A program made the translations under genes and the position numbers. A stretch of DNA of 64,000 nt from a virus: the IMG/VR virus record IMGVR_UViG_3300020129_000672, positions 1-64,000 of that record; one strand, given 5' to 3'. Under the pieces are notes generated by a model that was not told the origin of the DNA, did not search any database, and worked only from the letters and a program-made list of their open reading frames with translations. This document shows, piece after piece, positions 57,139-64,000 of the stretch. The stretch's first letter is position 1, and each line of letters begins with the position of its first letter.

Positions 57139-57459
57139 GTGAAAAGAATTTTAATCGTCCTCGGCCTGACCGTCTTTTGTGGCGGATGCTTTTCTGGTTG
57201 CGCGACCGGCAGTGCCGCCAAGTTGGTTAAGGCATTAGCAAACGATCCGGCCGGCTATTCGCTGAACGTGGATACCCCGTGGGGCAAAGTTCATTTGGTT
57301 CGTGCCAACCCCGGAAGCAATACTCCACCATACAGATTGAGCCCGGATGGAGGGGTTCAAGTGTTGGAGAATATCCAAGGAGCAGCGCCCGCGACGTCCA
57401 ACAACGACGTGTTGATGCAGGCGATTCAGCGGATCCCGGTTCAACCACCAGTTCAGTAA
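57139..57459 (+). CDS. small lipoprotein candidate
   Basis: The protein has 106 residues from a GTG. KRILIVLGLTVFCGGCFSGC is a lipoprotein-type signal with a Cys cluster, and Cys16 or Cys20 may be the lipidated residue. The rest is short and polar. Phage lipoproteins can be outer-membrane spanins or superinfection-exclusion proteins, and neither is shown. Confidence 0.55.
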   Translation: MKRILIVLGLTVFCGGCFSGCATGSAAKLVKALANDPAGYSLNVDTPWGKVHLVRANPGSNTPPYRLSPDGGVQVLENIQGAAPATSNNDVLMQAIQRIPVQPPVQ

Positions 57460-57462
57460 CCG

Positions 57463-57978
57463 ATGCCGACCGACACCGAACAGCAGAAGCCGACGGAGAG
57501 CGAACGGCGGATCACCCGGGTGGTCGACCGCGGGATGCAGATGATCGTCTCGATGGCGAACAACGGCCGGGCCCATCGTCAGGCGTCGGGCACCGTCAGT
57601 GATCTCAAGATCGGCATCTGCGTCGATGTGATCAGCAACTTTCGAGATTTGTACCAGAAGGCACTGCGGGAGTTGAATAAAAGCACTGATCACGAGACCA
57701 AGCGCGCGTACTTCAAGGTCGCCCACCATTCGCTGGAGGCCATAACAGAGGCGGTGGAGGTCATGCCGGATATCGATGGCACTCCGCCCCTACCAGCCTC
57801 CCCAGTTCCGACGGAGGATAAGGCGGTAAAGAAACGCCGACAATTTTCAGCCGCTGAGCCGGTGGATCAAACCCAGGTACCGGTCAGGCTGACGAACATA
57901 ACGATCAATAATCATGCAAGAAACGGCAGAGCAATCAAGCCAGTCGATGGAACGAGCCAAACCATCGACGGAGAGTAG
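57463..57978 (+). CDS. hypothetical protein
   Basis: The protein has 171 residues, helical in the centre (DVISNFRDLYQKALRELNKSTDHETKRAYFKVAHHSLEA), with a polar C-terminus that overlaps the next gene by 65 bases. No family is recognised. Confidence 0.6.
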   Translation: MPTDTEQQKPTESERRITRVVDRGMQMIVSMANNGRAHRQASGTVSDLKIGICVDVISNFRDLYQKALRELNKSTDHETKRAYFKVAHHSLEAITEAVEVMPDIDGTPPLPASPVPTEDKAVKKRRQFSAAEPVDQTQVPVRLTNITINNHARNGRAIKPVDGTSQTIDGE

Positions 57979-58591
57979 ACCACGGTTCTACTTTCTGCGG
58001 ACGGGCGACCGGTCGGTCGTTTACAACGGAAAGCCCGTACCGTTCGTGAAGATCGGTGACGACCTGTCGTACTACATCACGGAAGACCAGCAGCTGGCGG
58101 ACGGCCTACGTCAGGCGTACATCAAGCGGCTTCTGGCGGGTGTTGAAGAGGTGACGCGCGAGGTCTGGGCGGAAAAAAAAAGAATGGCTATCGAGCGGCA
58201 GTTCGAGCGCGATCGATCGTCACAGCAGCCGCTCAACCAGGTGCGGCTGCAAGGCAAGGTCGACCCGTTCGTGGGATCAGCCCGCCCCGCCGCAAATGTT
58301 GCGGGGGTTAGGCCCCGGCTGTCGACCGTCGTGCCCGACCCAAAGAACCCCACGCAGGAGAAGATCGCGCGTGACACCGCTCACGTCGTGGTGCCGCCCC
58401 CAACGAGTGCCGTCCCCAAGGCGGAGCTGATTGCACCGGCCGGCCCGTCGGACGTCGTGGCAGGCCCGCCAGGGCCCTTGCCGGCCCCTTCTGTACCGCT
58501 ACCTAAACCACCACCTGCTCCCCCAAAGGGCCAGAAGACGGGAAAGGTTCCAGCCAAAGCGGTGGTCAAGGCGGTGGACGATGAGTTCTGA
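57914..58591 (+). CDS. hypothetical protein with DDEF tail
   Basis: The protein has 225 residues. The first third is a folded domain (RFYFLRTGDRSVVYNGKPVPFVKIGDDLSYYI). The rest is Pro/Ala-rich and ends KAVDDEF, an acidic-aromatic tip also found on the SF1 helicase. The start may be later than 57914, because the first 65 bases overlap the previous gene. Confidence 0.6.
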   Translation: MQETAEQSSQSMERAKPSTESRPRFYFLRTGDRSVVYNGKPVPFVKIGDDLSYYITEDQQLADGLRQAYIKRLLAGVEEVTREVWAEKKRMAIERQFERDRSSQQPLNQVRLQGKVDPFVGSARPAANVAGVRPRLSTVVPDPKNPTQEKIARDTAHVVVPPPTSAVPKAELIAPAGPSDVVAGPPGPLPAPSVPLPKPPPAPPKGQKTGKVPAKAVVKAVDDEF

Positions 58592-58628
58592 CCTTCCTAC
58601 GTTTTGATCTGCTTCCTACATTTAACCC

Positions 58629-59396
58629 GTGACCTACCTAGATTTACTTCAGCTGGTAAAGCCACAGGTTTGGCCGGAGGAGATTGCGACGAACCTGATC
58701 GCGCAATTCCGCCAGGACTTTCGGACCGCCTTGGTCGACCTGCAGGGGAATGTCAAAATGCTGCAGGTCGGTCAGTCGGACACCAAGGATTTTGGTAGCA
58801 CCTTCTGGCGGTGTAACGCCACCTATCTGTACATTCCGCCGCTCGTGCGGTTCTCCCGCGTTCAGATCGTGGATCAGACAGATCCGGATCCAAAGATCTG
58901 TTGTGTTACCCGGGCCGACCCGGTGTCGGCCGATCGGATGGAGTGTCATGAGCGAACGTGCCGAACGCTCGTTCTGCCCGATACGGGTGAGCCTAACAGT
59001 GATGGGTTTTACACACCAGATCCGGCGCTTGATCCGACGGTTGATCCATCGAGCTACGAGACGGCGATCGTCAACGGCAACCTCGCGATCTGGCCGGCCA
59101 TCCCGAGCACTAAAGGAGTGCAATATTCGTACTCTGGGGTGAAGCGTACTTGGCTTGATGCCGACCCATTGCCTGATCTGTGGGTGATCGACAACGAGTG
59201 TGACCCGGAGATCATTGACTACATCTGCTGGTTCTTGCGGCGGATCAAAGACCGGTGCGACCTCGCGAAGTACCAGACGGCTGATCGGGAATTTGTCGCC
59301 CGTCGGCAGAACATGATGAGCGATCTGGCGCGGGACGAGAAATGGCGGTTGGATCTCCTGCGTCCGTGTGCCATCAGTTGCCCCAATAGTTGCTAG
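58629..59396 (+). CDS. hypothetical virion-region protein
   Basis: The protein has 255 residues from a GTG. It is Cys-rich (CCVTRADP, CHERTCRTLVLP, CAISCPNSC) and alpha/beta, with helical C-terminal YICWFLRRIKDRCDLAKYQTAD. Position before two large putative tail proteins suggests a head-tail connector or tail component. No family is recognised. Confidence 0.6.
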   Translation: MTYLDLLQLVKPQVWPEEIATNLIAQFRQDFRTALVDLQGNVKMLQVGQSDTKDFGSTFWRCNATYLYIPPLVRFSRVQIVDQTDPDPKICCVTRADPVSADRMECHERTCRTLVLPDTGEPNSDGFYTPDPALDPTVDPSSYETAIVNGNLAIWPAIPSTKGVQYSYSGVKRTWLDADPLPDLWVIDNECDPEIIDYICWFLRRIKDRCDLAKYQTADREFVARRQNMMSDLARDEKWRLDLLRPCAISCPNSC

Positions 59397-59399
59397 CTT

Positions 59400-60341
59400 A
59401 TGCCAGTTCCAGACGGAGCCCTACCACCGGTCTTCACCGGCCCGCTTAACCCAAGCAGCGACATCTGCGATGCGTTCACCCGGTTGATCGGCCTGCGTGA
59501 GCAGCTGGGGATTCTCATCAGCTGGATGTTCAAGGACGATGGGACGATCAATGACGGTCTCAATGCCGAGCTCTACAAGTGGATTTACGGCCCACTGACA
59601 GCCAGCGGGACGGGCGGGGAGTATGTACTGACATCGACCCTGCCGTACGCCAATCCCTACACGATTAACTACCCGGGTCGAATCGTCTTCTTCATCGCCT
59701 CGCACGACTCGCCCGACAGTTCGGTCGGCAGCACGATCAAGCTCTATCTGATTGACCCACTGCCGTTGCTCAACCTTTACGGCGTGTCGCTCGAGGCGGG
59801 TGATATTCGAAACGGCCAGGTGGTGGGGGCGATTTTTGACGGAACGAACTGGCGGGCGTTTACCAGCATCAGCCGGATTTCGCTCGACCAGCTTGAGGGT
59901 GGAGCAGAGGGTGATTTTCTACGCAGCCGAGATGTTGGCGGAAAACAACACGTGGTGTCGGAAGGGTATTACCGAACGCCCGATGATGGACTGGTGGCAG
60001 TTCCGGCCGCCGGATCGGCCGCGACGTTCTCGCATGGGTTCTCCAAGAAGCCGTTGTTCTACGGTGTGGATCTGGTCTGTATCGCGACCGATCTTGGATA
60101 CTCGGCCGGGACCGGACCGGATGATGCGGACGAAGTTCAGGTGGCAGCCACCTCTTATTTTGATTCAACCTTCAATGATCAGAATTCGCCTACCATTTCC
60201 GTCAGCCCGACGACCATCCGGATGATTCAACGGCCGGTCGGTCAGCCAAATGCTTTACGGATCGCCAACAAGACGACGGGCGCCCAGTCGGAGATTGATC
60301 CAACTAAATGGAAACTTCGCGCCTGGGCAGTCGCACGATGA
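59400..60341 (+). CDS. hypothetical tail-associated protein
   Basis: The protein has 313 residues. The N-terminal part is helical (FTRLIGLREQLGILISWMFKDDG), then a beta-rich region (EYVLTSTLPYANPYTINYPGRIVFFIASHDS) and a C-terminal ...AWAVAR end. It resembles short-fibre or baseplate-type proteins only in general layout. Confidence 0.55.
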   Translation: MPVPDGALPPVFTGPLNPSSDICDAFTRLIGLREQLGILISWMFKDDGTINDGLNAELYKWIYGPLTASGTGGEYVLTSTLPYANPYTINYPGRIVFFIASHDSPDSSVGSTIKLYLIDPLPLLNLYGVSLEAGDIRNGQVVGAIFDGTNWRAFTSISRISLDQLEGGAEGDFLRSRDVGGKQHVVSEGYYRTPDDGLVAVPAAGSAATFSHGFSKKPLFYGVDLVCIATDLGYSAGTGPDDADEVQVAATSYFDSTFNDQNSPTISVSPTTIRMIQRPVGQPNALRIANKTTGAQSEIDPTKWKLRAWAVAR

Positions 60342-60344
60342 TCT

Positions 60345-63300
60345 ATGCCATGCGGGAAGGAGATCACGAATGAACCTCTGTTGGGCGGGCTCGATCTTCG
60401 CAACCAACGGGGAACCGGTCGGCAGCAGGATTTTGAGCTGCTGCTGAATGTCGATGGGTCGGCCGAAGACGGGTACTTTCGCGGCAGTGGCTGGCGCCGT
60501 TACCTCTACGACCAACTTTGCCCGGGCGGGACGATCATCACCCCGCCACCAAGCTTTGCCATTTGGTCAGGCCGGGTTGGGTTGGATGCGGCCGGCACGT
60601 GGATTACCGATGAGTCGTCACTGCTGGCCCCCCAGTTCCTGTTTTGGGGTGGGCTCGAGCAGAGCAAGCTGGCGACCGTCACGCAGGATACACCGGCCGG
60701 TAACTTCGCGTTCACCACTCCGGATGGTGCGGCACTGACCGTCACTTATTCCGACTCGATCGTCGTTCAATCCGGACCATGGAGCCTTCCACTGTCGATC
60801 CAGCAGTTCGATGACACGGCGCTTGGTCGACCACTGTCGGTCGACATCCAGTACACGACGCTCCTCCGGACGGCCCCTGCGGTGGAGAATCTGGATGGCG
60901 GGGCCCAGACGGTGACAATCGGCGCGACCGGCACGGTTGATTTCAGCTACCCGTCGACCGACGTCCTTGATTCATTACCATCAACCGCAACGGTCAACGT
61001 CCCGCTCCTGGCGTACGACGGGGTGACGGACGACGCCGAGACATCCGGCTTCACCCAAAGCCCATCGATCGCCCACAATGAAACGCTGAGTACAACCCTC
61101 ACCAGTTCGAGTCCCGAGTGGCCGGATCTGATTGGCCAGACGTCCGCTGTGTTCGGCGCCGCTGGAAGTGTCAGCCCTATCGGATCGTCCAGTCCGGGCC
61201 CGACCAATCTTGATCTGCACTTTGGCGAGAACGGGGTGGGCGCTCAGATGGATCTGACGTGGCACTACCGGCCGTTCGTCGGCTACTGGATCTACTTGAT
61301 CGACGACCTCGCCCAATGGCACCCCACGTCGTTCAAGCTGCTGTCGGACGACAGCAACCTTCCGATGGCCAGCCTGGCCGATCTGGGCGGGCCGGCGGTA
61401 AACAGGGGAGAGATCAATGGATTTGGCTACGAGGTGGTGCAGGATTTTGGGAGCGGCGTGTTCAAGCTCTTTCGTTCAAAATTTCAACTGACGGACGGCT
61501 CGGACGACACGGTGGTTGTGACCGGCACCAGCCCGGGTCCAACGACCTCCACCACCCCCGGCTCGTACGGCAATCAGGATCTGCACGATCAGATGTGGCA
61601 GTCGCGGCAGGTGGTGGACATCAGTCCGGAGGTCGTGCTGGCCAACCCATCGGCCGGCAGTAGCCCCTGTCTGGAGTGGAAGATCCGGCTGAAGGCCAAC
61701 CGTTATGCCGTGCGGATCGGTCATCTGTATCTTCGGCTCGAGTATCAGTCGGGGGCTGGCAATGGCTTCAAAGAGGTGGACATCGTGGTGGCGATGACGA
61801 CCGCCGTGTGGCTGACGTTTGCCCTGCCGGGTGACGCACACGATATTCACATCACCCGACTGTCCGGCCTGATCGATTCGAAGTTCACCCAGACGGCGAC
61901 GACCATCGACTGCGGGGCCAGTACGATCATTGAGAGTGGAGATGATGCGTGCAGCCCGTATTTGCCGTATGAACGGTCAGAGATATCCCTGCTGAAGAGC
62001 GTCACGAGCTCGAGCAAGAAGCGTCGGCTGTTTGCCGGTACGCGTGACACGCTGTTCGTCAACGACGATCTGGCGGGCAACTGGCGGGTGATCGCCGATG
62101 GGTTGGGCGGTGAGTGTGGGGCGGAGGATAAGGATACCAGCCTGTCGTTCAAGGTCGAGACGCTGGGAGACATCGCGATCTTTACCAACGGCCTTGATCT
62201 GGTTTTGGAGTTTCAACTGAACGATCCACCGCTGGGGGCCCTTCAGTGGTCGGCCGATTATGTGGCGGACCTCCAGGCGCTGCGGATCACCTCCGCTAAA
62301 GTCATAGGGAAGTACCAGGGATTTATCCTGCTGGCGGATATCACGCAGGACGGCCGGTCAAAACCCGGGACGATCATCTGGAGCGACTACAACGATGCTC
62401 GGTCGTGGGTGCCGGGCGGTAACTCAGCCGCCGGCTTTCAGGACTTTGGACGGGGTGAGATCGTCCTGGCGATTGAACCGATCGGTGGATCGCTCAGGGT
62501 CTACACCAGCCAAGCGATCTACGACGGTCGGTTGGTCGATGGTCCAGCGATCTTTGCCTTCGATGAGATCCACCGGTTTGAGGACGATGAGGCGTCGGTC
62601 CTGCGGTATCCCAACACGTTGGTCAATGTCGGGAACGTCCATTACTACCTGGGGGTCGACAGCATTTACAGCACGACCGTCTACGATCGGGCACCTCAGC
62701 GAGTGGAATGGATGTATGTGGCGGCCGGCGCAATCTTTGTCGGCCTGCCGGCGGTGGTCGTCCAGGGCCTGCCTGATCTCGCCAGTTACGGACCGGTCGA
62801 TAAAGGGCGGTGTCGCCTGCCGGTCGGTGGGTTTGATGCACTGCACGGTGCCGTCTGGTTCAGCTGGCCGACCACCACACAGGGGTCGAATGATCTGACA
62901 CTTGTGCTGTGGCCGCGGTATCATAAGGCCAGCCTTATCAACCAGGGGTTCACTGCTTTTACCAACCACCGGCCGGACCGGATGATGACGCTCAGGGATT
63001 GGGAGGACCGACAGGGAATCTGTTCGGCCAACGATCAGCTGCTGCCAAAGGAGGGGGCGGCCTGTGATGCCGGTAACGAGATGGTGGCCTACCCCTATTT
63101 GTACAACGCGACGGAGAGCACGGCCCTGCCGATGGATCCCGCCAGCGCGATCGCCGCCATGTGCGGTCAGTGTCTGGAAGACCTGTGCGCCGATTGTGAT
63201 GCTGACAGTCGGTTCCTAATGGCGATCACCGGTGACGATATATCGATCAAAGAGTATACCGGGTGCGGCGTACGGGAGGCTCTGACCGGTCACATCGTTC

Positions 63301-63698
63301 AGCCGTTTCCTGCCCTGTCAGTCGGTTGCTACGAGAATCGCGGTTACCTGTCGGTCCTCCAACGCCGGCTCTTTCGGTACGGGACGACGAATGATAAGGA
63401 GTGTAGTGGGATGAAGCTCAACGTGTCGTCCGATGGCTTAACCATGATGGTCGGGCAGATCGGGATGACCGACTGTGCGGACACCACCAGGTGGTCCTTG
63501 CCGTTCACCCGACAGGTCTGCGACTCGAACCTGACGGTCATCACCGATCCTCTCGCCTCAGGCGCGCGGTTCAAGGACGGCCAGTATTTCCCGTTCTATG
63601 AGCGTGGGCAGTTCGTTACCTGTCGTATTTATGTCACGGGGTTGGACGGTTGTTTCCGGATCAGCGCTTCGACGCTTAAACTGATGGAGGTCTGTTAA
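60345..63698 (+). CDS. large tail/stabilisation-like protein
   Basis: The protein has 1117 residues and is beta-rich throughout. RRLFAGTRDTLFVNDDLAGNW, RPGTIIWSDYNDARSW and GSLRVYTSQAIYDGRLVDGP read like beta-propeller blades, as in P22 gp10-type DNA-stabilisation/tail proteins. The C-terminus is Cys-containing (CGQCLEDLCADCD). The assignment is by size, composition and position; no catalytic motif is seen. Confidence 0.55.
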   Translation: MPCGKEITNEPLLGGLDLRNQRGTGRQQDFELLLNVDGSAEDGYFRGSGWRRYLYDQLCPGGTIITPPPSFAIWSGRVGLDAAGTWITDESSLLAPQFLFWGGLEQSKLATVTQDTPAGNFAFTTPDGAALTVTYSDSIVVQSGPWSLPLSIQQFDDTALGRPLSVDIQYTTLLRTAPAVENLDGGAQTVTIGATGTVDFSYPSTDVLDSLPSTATVNVPLLAYDGVTDDAETSGFTQSPSIAHNETLSTTLTSSSPEWPDLIGQTSAVFGAAGSVSPIGSSSPGPTNLDLHFGENGVGAQMDLTWHYRPFVGYWIYLIDDLAQWHPTSFKLLSDDSNLPMASLADLGGPAVNRGEINGFGYEVVQDFGSGVFKLFRSKFQLTDGSDDTVVVTGTSPGPTTSTTPGSYGNQDLHDQMWQSRQVVDISPEVVLANPSAGSSPCLEWKIRLKANRYAVRIGHLYLRLEYQSGAGNGFKEVDIVVAMTTAVWLTFALPGDAHDIHITRLSGLIDSKFTQTATTIDCGASTIIESGDDACSPYLPYERSEISLLKSVTSSSKKRRLFAGTRDTLFVNDDLAGNWRVIADGLGGECGAEDKDTSLSFKVETLGDIAIFTNGLDLVLEFQLNDPPLGALQWSADYVADLQALRITSAKVIGKYQGFILLADITQDGRSKPGTIIWSDYNDARSWVPGGNSAAGFQDFGRGEIVLAIEPIGGSLRVYTSQAIYDGRLVDGPAIFAFDEIHRFEDDEASVLRYPNTLVNVGNVHYYLGVDSIYSTTVYDRAPQRVEWMYVAAGAIFVGLPAVVVQGLPDLASYGPVDKGRCRLPVGGFDALHGAVWFSWPTTTQGSNDLTLVLWPRYHKASLINQGFTAFTNHRPDRMMTLRDWEDRQGICSANDQLLPKEGAACDAGNEMVAYPYLYNATESTALPMDPASAIAAMCGQCLEDLCADCDADSRFLMAITGDDISIKEYTGCGVREALTGHIVQPFPALSVGCYENRGYLSVLQRRLFRYGTTNDKECSGMKLNVSSDGLTMMVGQIGMTDCADTTRWSLPFTRQVCDSNLTVITDPLASGARFKDGQYFPFYERGQFVTCRIYVTGLDGCFRISASTLKLMEVC

Positions 63699-63703
63699 CG
63701 ACG

Positions 63704-63892
63704 ATGGCCACCCAGAATTCCAATGCGAGCCGGATGATTCCGCCGCAGGTTCCGCGGCTCAAAGAATTCCCGCCCTTCCCGACCCTTGAGGAATCGTGTC
63801 CGGATCTGGTCCGGCGTTTCCCGGAGTTGCGGGAGTTTGATCGACGGGCTAAGCAGTGGATCGAACGGATCAAACAGGGAAATCAAGTCTAA
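63704..63892 (+). CDS. small hypothetical protein
   Basis: The protein has 62 residues, Pro-rich at first then helical (LREFDRRAKQWIERIKQGN). It is a short protein in the virion operon. The function is unknown. Confidence 0.55.
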   Translation: MATQNSNASRMIPPQVPRLKEFPPFPTLEESCPDLVRRFPELREFDRRAKQWIERIKQGNQV

Positions 63893-63928
63893 GTTGCTTC
63901 CGTCTTTCCAACCAACCATCATCTCATC

Positions 63929-64000
63929 ATGTCGAGCGTATTCAATCTCGGGGGAGTCCTCGGCGCAATCTTCCCCGGGAAGGACCAGCAGATCTATTAC
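63929..64000 (+). CDS. start of a further virion gene, truncated by window edge
   Basis: The ATG at 63929 opens a frame of 24 codons (MSSVFNLGGVLGAIFPGKDQ) running off the right end. A Gly-rich hydrophobic start like this is common in tail or internal virion proteins. Too little is visible to assign. Confidence 0.5.
   Translation, partial: MSSVFNLGGVLGAIFPGKDQQIYY

Noticed and set aside
1-64000. CRISPR arrays, insertion sequences, rRNA and tRNA genes
   Set aside because: No regularly spaced direct repeats, transposase frames or convincing RNA gene folds were seen. A covariance scan could still reveal a diverged tRNA.

Overview
The window is a contiguous piece of a tailed double-stranded DNA phage genome (Caudoviricetes), open at both ends. 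Support comes from a large terminase, a portal, a scaffold-like protein, a probable major capsid protein, modular fibre proteins, DnaC- and DnaB-type replication proteins, a RuvC-like resolvase, two free-standing homing endonucleases, and dozens of small genes packed with ATGA or TGATG stop/start overlaps. No ribosomal RNA, convincing tRNA, integrase, DNA polymerase, tape measure or CRISPR array is visible. The host cannot be read from the sequence. Ig-like (He_PIG) domains and signal peptides on virion-region proteins point only weakly to an environmental Gram-negative host. The long portal and the absence of tail-tube and tape-measure genes hint at a podovirus-like layout, but the tail region continues past the right edge.

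Layout. (1) 1-11.3 kb is a leftward block of small genes. It starts with a DNA-modification group (C5-cytosine methyltransferase, PAPS-reductase-like protein, Cys-rich DUF7227/GP88-like protein, DUF3560-methyltransferase fusion) and continues with hypothetical proteins. A TTGAGTTGAG-type motif recurs at gene starts here. (2) 11.3-12.56 kb is a 1.3 kb non-coding divide between the leftward and rightward blocks. It holds nested inverted repeats, a twin 16-bp palindrome, strong purine/pyrimidine asymmetry and a G-quadruplex-type tract, and is a candidate control or origin region. (3) 12.5-28.3 kb is a rightward accessory block interrupted by two small leftward cassettes, one with a LexA-like winged helix and one with RMF-like and YodC-like proteins. 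It encodes a secreted nuclease, a zinc metalloprotease and membrane-anchored proteins. A short stem-loop (TTTCCA/TGGAAA) recurs before several of its genes. At 23.56-24.52 kb lies nearly 1 kb of non-coding sequence dense in long stems and GAAA tetraloops, followed by an HNH-AP2 endonuclease. I read it as a large structured RNA.

(4) 28.4-37.6 kb is replication and recombination: an SSB-like protein, a RecF/SbcC-like ATPase, an SF1 helicase, a helicase loader, a DnaB helicase, a possible Acb2-like anti-CBASS protein, an HNH protein and a RuvC-like resolvase. (5) 37.6-39.4 kb holds the large terminase on the opposite strand. (6) 39.5-64 kb is the virion region: portal, scaffold candidate, capsid candidate with a strong terminator after it, Ig-like proteins, signal-peptide-bearing fibres, a holin/spanin-like membrane cluster, a GIY-YIG endonuclease and large tail-associated proteins.

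The main items worth a second look are the structured RNA, the two recurrent short elements (one per arm), the operator-like palindromes, and the unusual number of virion-region proteins with N-terminal export signals.
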